Source of the DNA: PALSA-612 sp963711315
GTDB taxonomy: Bacteria; Actinomycetota; Thermoleophilia; Gaiellales; Gaiellaceae
Reading direction: 5' to 3'
Length of the DNA stretch: 64,000 bases
NCBI GenBank assembly: GCA_963711315.1
Contig: CAVQDQ010000002.1
Coordinates: 248,001 to 312,000 of the forward strand
Shown: positions 24,319-32,318 of the stretch, piece after piece
How positions within the stretch are numbered: the first letter of the stretch is position 1
Layout of the letters: every line of letters begins with the position of its first letter
Program-made: the position numbers and the translations under genes
Notes under the pieces: model-generated
Database searches by the model: none
What the model was told of the DNA's origin: nothing
Seen by the model: the letters and a program-made list of their open reading frames with translations, nothing else

Positions 24319-25596
24319 CTACCCACCTCCGCGGGTGGCGACGGCGGGGTCGGGCAACGGGCCGGCCTCGGGCGGTGCGCCCTCGGGTGCGTCGAGATAG
24401 TCGTCCGCGTGACCGAGCGCGCTGAAGCGGAACGCAATCGCGATCACGAGCGTCAGCGCGCCGATGATCGCGTAGACGAGCGCGACGTCGTCGGTGGCCT
24501 CGATCGCCCAGCCTCCGATCAGGGCCCCGAGCGGGATCGCCGACCACGCCAGCACGCTCGCGATCGACACCACTCGACCGAGCAGGTGCGAAGGCACGAT
24601 CTGCTGGCGCAGGCTTGTGGTGTTGATGTTGAAGAAGAGGCCGAGACCTGACATCGCCGCCCAGAGCACGAGGCCGACCACGTAGACGTTGTTGAGAGCG
24701 AAGACAACGCCCAGCACGCCTTCCAACATCATTGCCCCCAGCGCGGCGATGCTGAACGACAGCCTTCGGCGGAGCGGGCCCGCGGCCAACCCGAAGCAGA
24801 CGACACCGGCCGCCCCGGCGGCGAACAGCACGGCGATTTGCGTATCCGACGCGTCGAGCTCCACCGAAGAGAAGAGGACGAGCTGCGTGAACGTCGTCGC
24901 GGAGACGAAGTTGATCAGCGCCATCATCAGCGAGATGTTCCGCAGCACCGGATGGTGGAGCACGTAGCGGAGCCCCTCACTGACGTCGCGCAGGATGTGC
25001 TTGCGCTCGGGCGCTTGGTCCGGGTTGAAGCTCGTCCGCACGAGCCCGAGCGATACGGCCGAGCCCAAGAAGGACGCGGAGTCGACGAGGAACACCGTCT
25101 CGAGCTCGACAACGGCGACCAGCACGCCGGCGAGGAGCGGTCCGACGACCATCGCGGCGGAGTAGCTCGCCTGAAGACGCCCGTTGGCGGTCACGAGGTC
25201 GTCGGTGGAGACGAGGTTGGGGAGCGCTGCGAACTGCCCGGAGTCGAATGCGATCGTCAGCGTGGCCGTAGCGAACGCACCGGCGTAGATCCATCCGACC
25301 GAGAGTGCATCGAGATACGAGAGCAACGGGATGGTGGCGATCACCGCCGCGCGGCCGAGGTCGACGGCGATCATCATCCGTCTCCGGTCGACGCGATCCA
25401 CCCAGGCGCCGATGACGAGCCCGAAGAGGAGATAGGGCAGGAAGTACGCGGCCGTGGCGACGGCGAGGTTGACCGACGAGCCGGTCAGCTTGTAGACGAG
25501 GAGCGGCAGCGCGAAGAACGTGAACGAGCTGCCGAGTTGCGAGATCGTCTGGCCGACCCAGAACTTCCAGAAGTCCGTGCGCGACCTCTCGCTCAC
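24319..25596 (-). CDS. MFS transporter
   Basis: A 425-residue major facilitator of the EntS/MFS_3 type, with about 12 membrane helices. The first helix region is WVGQTISQLGSSFTFFALPL, and the MFS loop 2-3 motif appears as GAWVDRVDRRRMMIAVDLGR. A cytoplasmic loop after helix 6 carries FNPDQAPERKHILRDVSEGL, which resembles the MFS_3 central loop. Substrates of this group are usually drugs or siderophores; none can be named here. Start: GTG at 25596. A separate small membrane protein gene lies 21 nt upstream on the same strand. Confidence 0.85.
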   Translation of the reverse strand: MSERSRTDFWKFWVGQTISQLGSSFTFFALPLLVYKLTGSSVNLAVATAAYFLPYLLFGLVIGAWVDRVDRRRMMIAVDLGRAAVIATIPLLSYLDALSVGWIYAGAFATATLTIAFDSGQFAALPNLVSTDDLVTANGRLQASYSAAMVVGPLLAGVLVAVVELETVFLVDSASFLGSAVSLGLVRTSFNPDQAPERKHILRDVSEGLRYVLHHPVLRNISLMMALINFVSATTFTQLVLFSSVELDASDTQIAVLFAAGAAGVVCFGLAAGPLRRRLSFSIAALGAMMLEGVLGVVFALNNVYVVGLVLWAAMSGLGLFFNINTTSLRQQIVPSHLLGRVVSIASVLAWSAIPLGALIGGWAIEATDDVALVYAIIGALTLVIAIAFRFSALGHADDYLDAPEGAPPEAGPLPDPAVATRGGG

Positions 25597-25617
25597 GCGA
25601 CTATTGGAGCCACGACG

Positions 25618-25824
25618 TCAGCTGCGCTCGAAGCGCTCTCGATCTCGCACGGCCCTGCGGTCATCCCACTTCTTCAGGATGAAGACCGCGACGGCGACGA
25701 GGACGGCGGCTGCGATGAATCCAAAGCGTGCCCAGACAGCGTCGAAGATGAAGACGGCGAGCAACACGCCGGCGATGAGGATGGCGCCGATCAGGGTGTA
25801 GTGAAATGCCACCTTCCAATCCAC
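25618..25824 (-). CDS. Small two-helix membrane protein
   Basis: A 68-residue protein with two hydrophobic helices (FHYTLIGAILIAGVLLAVFI and FGFIAAAVLVAVAVFILKKW) and a very basic, charged C-terminal tail (RRAVRDRERFERS). No family was recognised. It lies 21 nt upstream of the MFS transporter on the same strand and may be its co-transcribed partner. An antisense frame across this region is less hydrophobic and unlikely to be real. Confidence 0.6.
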   Translation of the reverse strand: MDWKVAFHYTLIGAILIAGVLLAVFIFDAVWARFGFIAAAVLVAVAVFILKKWDDRRAVRDRERFERS

Positions 25825-25858
25825 GTTTGCACTCTAACCCGTTCGAAGGCCGCGTATA

Positions 25859-25881
25859 TAGGCCCTCCGAAGCGGGGCCTA
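25859..25881. terminator. Hairpin between two minus-strand genes
   Basis: TAGGCCC (25859-25865) pairs with GGGCCTA (25875-25881) across a 9-nt loop. It lies 35 nt after the stop of the minus-strand metal-hydrolase gene and could end its transcript. No strong T run follows. Confidence 0.3.
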
Positions 25882-25915
25882 GCGTGGGAGCAATGTCGGT
25901 GACAGTCTGCGAGGA

Positions 25916-26650
25916 CTAGAGCTCGATGACGAGCCCGTCGCGCGCGAGCTCGTAGCCGTCCGGCAGCGGGAGCTCGTCCGGTCGGTGCGTGAGCAGGAGG
26001 CGCTTGGCACCTGACGCCTCGAACGCCTCGACGGCTTCGTCGACCGACAGATGGCCGCGCGGGCTCCCGTCCAGCTCGCCGCGCAGAAGCGTCGCCTCGC
26101 AGACGAAGAGGTCGGCGTCGCGGGCAACCTCCGTCAGACGGTCGTCCGGACCCGAGTCGCCCGAGTACGCGAGCGTGTGATCGCTGTTCGAGACGCGAAG
26201 GCCGTACGTGCGCAACGTGTAGTGCGGCAGCCGCTTGGCAAGCACTTCGAGCCCGGCCTCGGTCTGGAACGGCACGTCTTCCTCGTAGTCGCGCACGGTG
26301 AATGTCGTCTCGAACATGTCCTCCCAGCCGAGGCGTGTGCCGAAGTCGCGGATGCGCGCCCGGCCCTGCGGCGGCAGCCACAACGCGGGACGATCCGCGC
26401 CCTTGCCCGGCCCGACCATGTTCCCCCAAACCCAGGGCACGAGATCTCCCCAGTGGTCGAGGTGCCAGTGCGTGATCACGATCGAGTCGACGTGCGGCCA
26501 GCCGCCGTTCATGTCACGCAGCCGTCCGAGTACGCCGGGGCCGCAGTCCAGCAGCAGCCGTCCTGGCCCCTCGACGAGGTAGCCGGATTGCGCGCTGCCG
26601 GGGTTCGGCCACGCGGGGCTCGAGCCCACGACGGTCAGCTTCACGGCCAT
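25916..26650 (-). CDS. Metallo-beta-lactamase fold hydrolase, RNase Z-like
   Basis: A 244-residue metal hydrolase. The metal-binding signature THWHLDHWGD has His61, His63, Asp65 and His66. Further ligands are likely in LAYSGDSGPDD and in LLLTHRPDE near the end; CEATLLRGE adds the acidic residue common in this family. The fold start is LTVVGSSPAWPNPGSAQSGY. It resembles RNase Z-like proteins, but the flexible arm of true tRNase Z is not evident, so the substrate is open. Its ATG is only 14 bp from the divergent mcmB start. Confidence 0.85.
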   Translation of the reverse strand: MAVKLTVVGSSPAWPNPGSAQSGYLVEGPGRLLLDCGPGVLGRLRDMNGGWPHVDSIVITHWHLDHWGDLVPWVWGNMVGPGKGADRPALWLPPQGRARIRDFGTRLGWEDMFETTFTVRDYEEDVPFQTEAGLEVLAKRLPHYTLRTYGLRVSNSDHTLAYSGDSGPDDRLTEVARDADLFVCEATLLRGELDGSPRGHLSVDEAVEAFEASGAKRLLLTHRPDELPLPDGYELARDGLVIEL

Positions 26651-26655
26651 ATACT
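26650..26655 (+). promoter_or_regulatory. -10-like box TATACT
   Basis: TATACT lies 9 nt before ATG 26665 and touches the first base of the divergent hydrolase start codon. Any -35 must lie inside that gene. Confidence 0.4.
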
Positions 26656-26664
26656 GCCGCGCGA

Positions 26665-27063
26665 ATGGCGAAGAAGATCCGGGTAGTGATCGCGAAGCCC
26701 GGTCTCGACGGTCACGACCGCGGCGCGAAGGTCATCGCCCGCGCGCTGCGAGACGCCGGGATGGAGGTCATCTACACGGGTCTTCATCAGACGCCCGAGC
26801 AGATCGTGGAGACCGCGATCCAGGAGGACGCAGACGCGATCGGCATCTCCGTCCTCTCCGGCGCGCATATGACGCTTGTACCCAGGATCCTCGAGTTGCT
26901 GCGCGCGGATGAGGCTGAGGACGTCCTCGTAATCGTCGGAGGCACGATTCCCACGGACGACGCGCGCCAGCTGAAGGAACAAGGAGTGGCCGAGGTGTTC
27001 ACCCCGGGCGCGACCACGGGCGCGATCGTCGATTTCCTCCGCGAGCGGGTGCCTGCCGGATGA
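26665..27063 (+). CDS. Methylmalonyl-CoA mutase small (cobalamin-binding) subunit
   Basis: A 132-residue B12-binding protein. It begins IRVVIAKPGLDGHDRGAKVI, in which DGHDRG (15-20) carries the His that coordinates cobalt from below. It continues with the Rossmann-like core (ADAIGISVLSGAHMTLVPRI and VLVIVGGTIPTDDARQLKEQ) that holds the nucleotide tail, ending AEVFTPGATTGAIVDFL. It complements the large subunit at 22027-23631. Between them lie four genes on the other strand. The stop overlaps the enoyl-CoA hydratase start by 4 nt. Confidence 0.95.
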   Translation: MAKKIRVVIAKPGLDGHDRGAKVIARALRDAGMEVIYTGLHQTPEQIVETAIQEDADAIGISVLSGAHMTLVPRILELLRADEAEDVLVIVGGTIPTDDARQLKEQGVAEVFTPGATTGAIVDFLRERVPAG

Positions 27064-27818
27064 TCGGCGTCGAGCGTGACGGCGCCGTTGCCGTTGTCAC
27101 CGTTGATCGGCAGGAGGCGCTGAACGCGTTGGACCAGCCGACCCTGGGCGAGCTGCGCGACCGCCTGGCCGAGCTCGCGGAGGATGCAGCTGTGCGCGTC
27201 GTCGTGCTGACCGGTGCAGGTGACCGGGCATTCGTGGCCGGCGCCGACATCAAGGCCATGTCGGCGATGGACATCGAGCAGGCGCAGGCCTGGGGGGAGC
27301 TCGGGCATGAGACGGCGTCGCTGCTGGAGACCATGCCGAAGCCCACGATCGCCGCCGTCAACGGCTTCGCGCTCGGCGGTGGCTGCGAGCTCGCGCTCGC
27401 GTGCGACGTCCGCTACGCGTCCACGGTGGCAAGGCTCGGCCAGCCCGAAGTGTCGATCGGGATCATCCCGGGGTGGGGAGGAACGCAGCGCCTGCCGCGG
27501 GTCGTCGGCATCGGCCGTGCGAAGGAGCTGATCATGACCGGCCGGCTCGTCGACGCTGAGGAGGCCTTCCGCATCGGCCTCGTGAACGCGGTCTTCTCCT
27601 CGGAGGAGCTGATGGAGAAGTCACTCGAGCTCGCGCAGGAGCTGGCGGCGAAGAGCCCGCTCGTGCTCGCTGCAGCGAAGCAGGCCATGAACAGGACGCT
27701 TTACGGCGATCTCGGCGCCGAGGCGGAGGCGTTCGCCGGCCTCTTCGGCAGCGAGGATCAGCGCGAGGGGATGGCGGCCTTCATCGAGAAGCGCGAGCCG
27801 CGCTTCACCGGCCGCTAG
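27060..27818 (+). CDS. Enoyl-CoA hydratase/isomerase
   Basis: A 252-residue crotonase-family enzyme that hydrates trans-2-enoyl-CoA in beta-oxidation. Signature: oxyanion-hole segment AGADIKAMSAMDIEQAQAW, then AAVNGFALGGGCELALACD, and the catalytic-Glu region LGQPEVSIGIIPGWGGTQRL with a Glu in PEVSIG. The C-terminus ends EGMAAFIEKREPRFTG, as usual for hydratases. Together with the dehydrogenases and thiolase at 15.6-18.8 kb it completes a beta-oxidation cycle. It starts in an ATGA overlap with mcmB, and its end overlaps the convergent peptidase gene by 14 nt. Confidence 0.93.
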   Translation: MIGVERDGAVAVVTVDRQEALNALDQPTLGELRDRLAELAEDAAVRVVVLTGAGDRAFVAGADIKAMSAMDIEQAQAWGELGHETASLLETMPKPTIAAVNGFALGGGCELALACDVRYASTVARLGQPEVSIGIIPGWGGTQRLPRVVGIGRAKELIMTGRLVDAEEAFRIGLVNAVFSSEELMEKSLELAQELAAKSPLVLAAAKQAMNRTLYGDLGAEAEAFAGLFGSEDQREGMAAFIEKREPRFTGR

Positions 27819-28704
27819 CTGCCAGCACGACTCGGCCCGCCTTGTACGCGCCCGGGCGCACGGCGGCGGCTGCCAGCGTGGCAGCAGTCGGCTCGGTGAG
27901 CACCAGAACCTCGTGGCCGAGCAGCTCCGGGGCCGACTTCGCGCCCACGACCTTGTTGCCGAGGTCGACCTGGACGCTGTCGGCGACGCCGAGCTTCAGC
28001 GGCCGCCGCATCTTGTCGAGCACGGCACCCGCCGGGAAGGCCTGGAGCTTGGTGACCTTGAGCGTGAGTTGCCCCGTCGCCGCCTGAACGACGTTGCCCG
28101 TCACCGTAAGCGTCACCGTCGTCTTCGGCGACGTTGCAAAGATGAGCCGCTCGGCCTTCATCAGATACGGATATGGGTTGACGGCGCCGCCATCGTTGGG
28201 GTGCACCTCGAAGTGGAGGTGGGGATCGGTGCTGTCAGCGTCGCCCGAGTTGCCGACGTAGCCGATCGCCTGGCCCGCCTCGACCGACGCGCCATCCGTG
28301 ATGCCCTTGAAGTAGGACATTCCGGCCACGCATTTCCCGCGGTTGTCGTTGCCCTTCGTGACGTCATTGTTGAGGTGGATGTAGAGGTACGTCGTGCCGC
28401 TCTTGCCATAGAGATAGAGCATGCACCCGGCCGGAGCCGAAGACGTCCAGTACTTGACCTTGCCGGCCTCGGCGGCCACGGCGATAGTGCGTCGAGGCGC
28501 CATCAGGTCGTTGCCCTGGTGGCTGCCGCTGTAGCGGGCGGCGCCGAAGTCGTTCGACCAGGCCACCGACCCGACGATCGGGAAGATCAACCGCGGCACG
28601 GGCCCGTTCGACTGCGCAGAAGCGACGCCGCCGGCGAGGCCGACTGCGCTGGCCGCTGCGGCGGCGAAGATGAGTCCTCGGGCTGTCTTTCGGTGGAAGT
28701 CCAC
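27805..28704 (-). CDS. Secreted M23-family metallopeptidase
   Basis: A 299-residue exported LytM/M23 peptidase. Signal peptide GLIFAAAAASAVGLAGGVAS; domain start FPIVGSVAWSNDFGAARYSG; then the zinc motifs SGSHQGNDLMAP (H-x-x-x-D) and DPHLHFEVHPN (H-x-H). A C-terminal domain of about 110 residues follows. Such enzymes cut cell-wall peptides; the spacing of the first motif matches active members. GTG 28704 was chosen as the start of the signal peptide; the much longer open frame upstream is antisense to the ETF genes. Confidence 0.87.
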   Translation of the reverse strand: MDFHRKTARGLIFAAAAASAVGLAGGVASAQSNGPVPRLIFPIVGSVAWSNDFGAARYSGSHQGNDLMAPRRTIAVAAEAGKVKYWTSSAPAGCMLYLYGKSGTTYLYIHLNNDVTKGNDNRGKCVAGMSYFKGITDGASVEAGQAIGYVGNSGDADSTDPHLHFEVHPNDGGAVNPYPYLMKAERLIFATSPKTTVTLTVTGNVVQAATGQLTLKVTKLQAFPAGAVLDKMRRPLKLGVADSVQVDLGNKVVGAKSAPELLGHEVLVLTEPTAATLAAAAVRPGAYKAGRVVLAASGR

Positions 28705-28788
28705 GACTCCGAAGTTCGCGCTCGGAGGCCAAGACCCTAGCAACGTCCGCCGATGCTTGTTGGGGGCTGAGAAGGATGCACGCGCCGT

Positions 28789-28794
28789 TAGAGT
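28789..28794 (+). promoter_or_regulatory. -10-like box TAGAGT
   Basis: TAGAGT lies 9 nt before the etfB ATG at 28804, in the 99-bp gap with the divergent peptidase gene. Confidence 0.38.
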
Positions 28795-28803
28795 CTTGGC
28801 GCG

Positions 28804-29580
28804 ATGAAGATTGCCGTCTGTGTCAAGCAGGTTCCCGAGGGCGGGACGAAGCGCATCGATCCCGGCACGATGCGTCTCGACCGCTCCGGTGAGGCCGGTC
28901 TCAACCCGTTCGACACGAACGCGATCGAGGAGGCTCTGCGCCTGCGCGAGGCGTTCGGCGAGGGCGAGGTAGTGCTGGTCTCCATGGGTCCAGAACGGGC
29001 AACGGAAGCCCTGCGCAAGGGTCTCGCGATGGGAGCTGACCGCGCCGTGCTCATCTCCGACGAGGCGGCCGCGGGGTCCGATCTGGTCGCCACGAGCTCC
29101 GTGCTCGCGAAGGCGCTCGAGCGGGAAGGCCCCGACGTCGTGCTGTTCGGCCAGCAGGCATCCGACTCGGACGGCGCCGTGCTCTGCGCCGCCGTTGCCG
29201 AGCGACTTCGACTGCCGCTCGTGTCGCAGGTGTCCGGGCTCGATGTGAAGGATGGTGCGGTAGGCGCCAAGCGCCAGACGGAGTTCGGCTACGACCATGT
29301 CGCCGCGCCGCTGCCGGCTGTCGTCGCCGTCTCGGACGCGATCAACGAGCCTCGCTACCCGTCGCTCAAGGGGATCATGGGCGCGAAGTCGAAGCCGCAG
29401 GAGAGCCTTACGATCGCCGACCTGGGACTGGACTCCGGGGACGTCGGAGAGGGCGGCTCGCGCACGGAGGTGAGCGGCCTTGGCAGCCCGCCTCCCCGCG
29501 GCGACACGCTGAAGCTCGAGGACGACGGCTCGGCCGCCCAGAAGGTCGTGGATCTGCTCGCGGAGAGGAAGCTGCTCTGA
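28804..29580 (+). CDS. etfB: Electron transfer flavoprotein beta subunit
   Basis: A 258-residue EtfB that binds AMP and pairs with EtfA to accept electrons from acyl-CoA dehydrogenases. Marks: KIAVCVKQVPEGGTKRIDP at the N-terminus, LNPFDTNAIEEALRLREAFG, GPERATEALRKGLAMGADRA, VVLFGQQASDSDGAVL, and the ETF-beta signature region around FGYDHVAAPLPAVVAVSDAI with EPRYPSLKGIMGAKSKP. It overlaps etfA at the stop codon. A TAGAGT box precedes the ATG. Ordinary length and codon use. Confidence 0.95.
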   Translation: MKIAVCVKQVPEGGTKRIDPGTMRLDRSGEAGLNPFDTNAIEEALRLREAFGEGEVVLVSMGPERATEALRKGLAMGADRAVLISDEAAAGSDLVATSSVLAKALEREGPDVVLFGQQASDSDGAVLCAAVAERLRLPLVSQVSGLDVKDGAVGAKRQTEFGYDHVAAPLPAVVAVSDAINEPRYPSLKGIMGAKSKPQESLTIADLGLDSGDVGEGGSRTEVSGLGSPPPRGDTLKLEDDGSAAQKVVDLLAERKLL

Positions 29581-30533
29581 AGACGCTGGTCTTCCTCGAG
29601 CATCACGAAGGCGCCATCCAGAAGGGCTCACTCGGCGTGCTGTCCAAGGCGGCGTCCCTCGGCGAGGCGTCGGGCGTCCTCGTCGGCCAGGGTGCGCGGG
29701 ACGCAGCGGCGGAGGCCGGTGCACACGGGGCGGCCACGGTGCACGTTGCCGACTCTCCCGAGCTCGCGGCGCCGCTCGCCCAGCCTCGGGTCGATGTGCT
29801 CGCCAAGGTCGCGCGCGAGGGAGGGTACGGCGCGGTGTTCCTCGGCCAGTCAGTGCTCGCGGCCGACATCGCGGCGGCATTGGCGGTCAGGCTCGACGCA
29901 GGCCTGAACTGGGATCTCGTCGACGCGCGCGTCGAAGACGGTCGCCTCGTCGGCGTTCGGCCGGCGCTCGGCGACAGCGTCTACGTCGACACGAGCTGGC
30001 GTTCGGAGCCCGCGATTGCGCTCTTCCGTGCCGGCAGCTTCGACGCGGTGCCCGCCGACGGTGCAGGCCAGGTCGCGGACGTCACCGTGGAGCTCGAGGA
30101 CTTCTCGACCGCAGCGACTCTCACCGGCCACGACACCGAAGAACAGGCTGGCCCCTCGATCGAGGAAGCGGACATCATCGTTGCCGGCGGCCGCGGGCTC
30201 GGCGGGCCGGAGGGCTTCGCGCAGCTCGAGGAGCTCGCGAAAGCGCTGGGCGGAGCTGTCGCAGCGACGCGCGCCGTGGTCGATGCCGGCTGGTACCCGT
30301 ACTCGACGCAGGTCGGCCAGACGGGCAAGACCGTGGCGCCGAAGCTCTATATCGCGGCCGGTATCTCCGGCGCCATCCAGCACAAGGTCGGCATGCAGAG
30401 CTCCGGGACGATCGTGGCCATCAACAAGGACCCCAACGCGCCGATCTTCGAGTTCGCCGACATCGGCATCGTCGGTGACCTGAACCAGATCGTGCCCAAG
30501 CTCACGGAGCTCGTCCGGGCTCGTAAGGCTTGA
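29577..30533 (+). CDS. etfA: Electron transfer flavoprotein alpha subunit, apparent CTG start
   Basis: A 318-residue EtfA that binds FAD and forms the ETF dimer. The C-terminal FAD domain is clear: ADIIVAGGRGLGGPEGFAQL, GWYPYSTQVGQTGKTVAPKL, YIAAGISGAIQHKVGMQSS, INKDPNAPIFEFADIGIVGD. No ATG, GTG or TTG fits the expected N-terminus. The natural N-terminus (x)KTLVFLEHHEGAIQKGSLG begins at CTG 29577, which overlaps the etfB TGA (CTGA) like the other coupled genes here. A shorter start at 29637 would delete the first conserved strand. Use of CTG is therefore inferred. Confidence 0.88.
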   Translation: MKTLVFLEHHEGAIQKGSLGVLSKAASLGEASGVLVGQGARDAAAEAGAHGAATVHVADSPELAAPLAQPRVDVLAKVAREGGYGAVFLGQSVLAADIAAALAVRLDAGLNWDLVDARVEDGRLVGVRPALGDSVYVDTSWRSEPAIALFRAGSFDAVPADGAGQVADVTVELEDFSTAATLTGHDTEEQAGPSIEEADIIVAGGRGLGGPEGFAQLEELAKALGGAVAATRAVVDAGWYPYSTQVGQTGKTVAPKLYIAAGISGAIQHKVGMQSSGTIVAINKDPNAPIFEFADIGIVGDLNQIVPKLTELVRARKA

Positions 30534-30541
30534 GCGGGCCG

Positions 30542-32236
30542 ATGGTGAAGCCCGCCGACTACCCGCCGCCGCACACGCCGGACGACGCGATCGCCGAGCC
30601 GACGGATCCGCCCGGCGAGCGGATCGACGTCGGCGCGCTGATCGTGGGCGGCGGCCCCGCTGGCCTGGCCTGCGCGATCAGGCTCGGTCAGCTCGCAGAG
30701 GAGTCCCCGGCGCTCGCCGAGCGGCTCGGCGAGGTGCCGATCGCGGTGCTCGACAAGGGCTCCAAGCCGGGTTCGCACTTGCTCTCAGGAGCGGTCGTCA
30801 ACCCGATCTCGCTGCGCGGCCTGTTCGCGGGCCGCCGTACGACCGACGACATGCCGTTCTTCGGACGGGTGGAAAAGGAGTCGGTCTACTTCCTCACACG
30901 CGGCCGCGCATGGCGCATCCCGGCGCCGCCGACGATGCGGAACCACGGCAACTACGTGGCGTCGCTCTCTCAGATCGGGCGCTGGCTGGCGGAGGAGGCC
31001 GAAGCACTGGGCGTGACCGTCTTGCCTGAAACGTCTGCCGACAAGCTCCTCGTCTCGCACGGCCGAGTTATCGGCGTGCGCACCGGCGACCGTGGCCGCG
31101 GCCGCGACGGGGAGCAGCTGCCCCGCTTCGAGCCCGGCTCCGACATCGCAGCGCAGGTGACGGTGCTGGCGGAGGGCACGCAGGGGTACCTGACCGGTGC
31201 GGCGATCGACCGCTTCGGCCTGCGCGGGCGCAACCCGCAGGTCTGGGCGCTCGGCGTGAAGGAGGTCTGGCGCGTGCCGAAGCCGCTCCGTAAGGTGATT
31301 CACACGATGGGCTGGCCGCTCCGTGGTGGTAAGCGCTACCGCGAGTTCGGCGGGTCGTTCATCTATCCAATGGGCGGCGACCTCGTCTCGCTCGGCATGG
31401 TCGTCGGCCTCGACTACCGCGATGTCTCGCTGTCGGTGCACGACCTCCTGCAGGAGCTGAAGACGCACAAGCTCGTCCGGAAGATCCTTGCCGGTGGGGA
31501 GCGTGTCGCGTGGGGGGCGAAGACGATTCCGGAGGGCGGCTTCTATTCGCTTCCCTCGAAGCTCCACGGGCCCGGCGTCGTCTTCTGCGGGGACGGGGCG
31601 GGCTTCGTGAACGTGCCCGCGCTCAAGGGCATCCATTACGCGGTCGAGTCGGGCGTACTGGCCGCCGAGGCGATCGCCGGCGCGCTCCGACCGGGCGAGG
31701 CGATCGGCCGCTCCGGCGCCCTGTCCGGCTACGACGACGCCATCCGCGAGAGCTTCGTCACGAAGGACCTGAAACAGGTTCGCAACATGCGGCAGGCATT
31801 CGCCAAGGGCTTCGGGATGGGCTCCGCTAAAGCAGGCCTGATGACTGTGACGGGAGGGCACATGCCGCGGAAGGCGCTCTCCACCGAGCCCGACGCGGAT
31901 CAGGAGCTCATCCGCACCGACCGTGCCGCGAGCTATCCGGATCCGGACGGCAAGCTGACGTTCGACAAGCTCTCCTCCGTCTTCCTCAGCGGCAACAAGA
32001 CCCGGGACGACGCGCCGAGTCACATCCGCGTCTCCGGACGGGTGCCGCGCGAGGTCGGCCGGCTGTGGGTGAACATGTGCCCCGCGCATGTGTACGAGCT
32101 CGGGCGCGAGGATGCGGGCAAGGTCGAGGTCGCCGTCACTCCCTCGAACTGCGTCCAGTGCGGCGCGATCACCGCCAAGGGTGGCCGCCTACTGCCGGCC
32201 GAGGGCGGCGCCGGCCCGGAATACACATTGACCTAG
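30542..32236 (+). CDS. ETF:quinone oxidoreductase
   Basis: A membrane-associated flavoprotein of about 564 residues that passes electrons from ETF to the quinone pool. FAD-binding VGALIVGGGPAGLACAIRLG; quinone/FAD region SHLLSGAVVNPISLRGLF; GGSFIYPMGGDLVSLGMVVG; GVVFCGDGAGFVNVPALKGI; and a C-terminal ferredoxin-like domain with MCPAHVYE and SNCVQCGAITAKGG. The usual fourth cluster cysteine (C-x-x-C-x-x-C) is Ile here, so only three ligands are visible. ATG 30542 is likely; TTG 30530, overlapping the etfA stop, is the alternative. Confidence 0.93.
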   Translation: MVKPADYPPPHTPDDAIAEPTDPPGERIDVGALIVGGGPAGLACAIRLGQLAEESPALAERLGEVPIAVLDKGSKPGSHLLSGAVVNPISLRGLFAGRRTTDDMPFFGRVEKESVYFLTRGRAWRIPAPPTMRNHGNYVASLSQIGRWLAEEAEALGVTVLPETSADKLLVSHGRVIGVRTGDRGRGRDGEQLPRFEPGSDIAAQVTVLAEGTQGYLTGAAIDRFGLRGRNPQVWALGVKEVWRVPKPLRKVIHTMGWPLRGGKRYREFGGSFIYPMGGDLVSLGMVVGLDYRDVSLSVHDLLQELKTHKLVRKILAGGERVAWGAKTIPEGGFYSLPSKLHGPGVVFCGDGAGFVNVPALKGIHYAVESGVLAAEAIAGALRPGEAIGRSGALSGYDDAIRESFVTKDLKQVRNMRQAFAKGFGMGSAKAGLMTVTGGHMPRKALSTEPDADQELIRTDRAASYPDPDGKLTFDKLSSVFLSGNKTRDDAPSHIRVSGRVPREVGRLWVNMCPAHVYELGREDAGKVEVAVTPSNCVQCGAITAKGGRLLPAEGGAGPEYTLT

Positions 32237-32318
32237 GTCAGGCCGTCTCTCGTCCGACACGAGGCAAAGCGGGTCAGGAAGACGCAGCGCCCGCGCGCCG
32301 TCTTGAAGGAAGACGACG

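Noticed and set aside
23556..24437. A minus-strand frame of 293 codons running through the secreted protein gene
   Set aside because: It is in another frame than the gene with the clear signal peptide and reads Arg/His-rich sequence without motifs.
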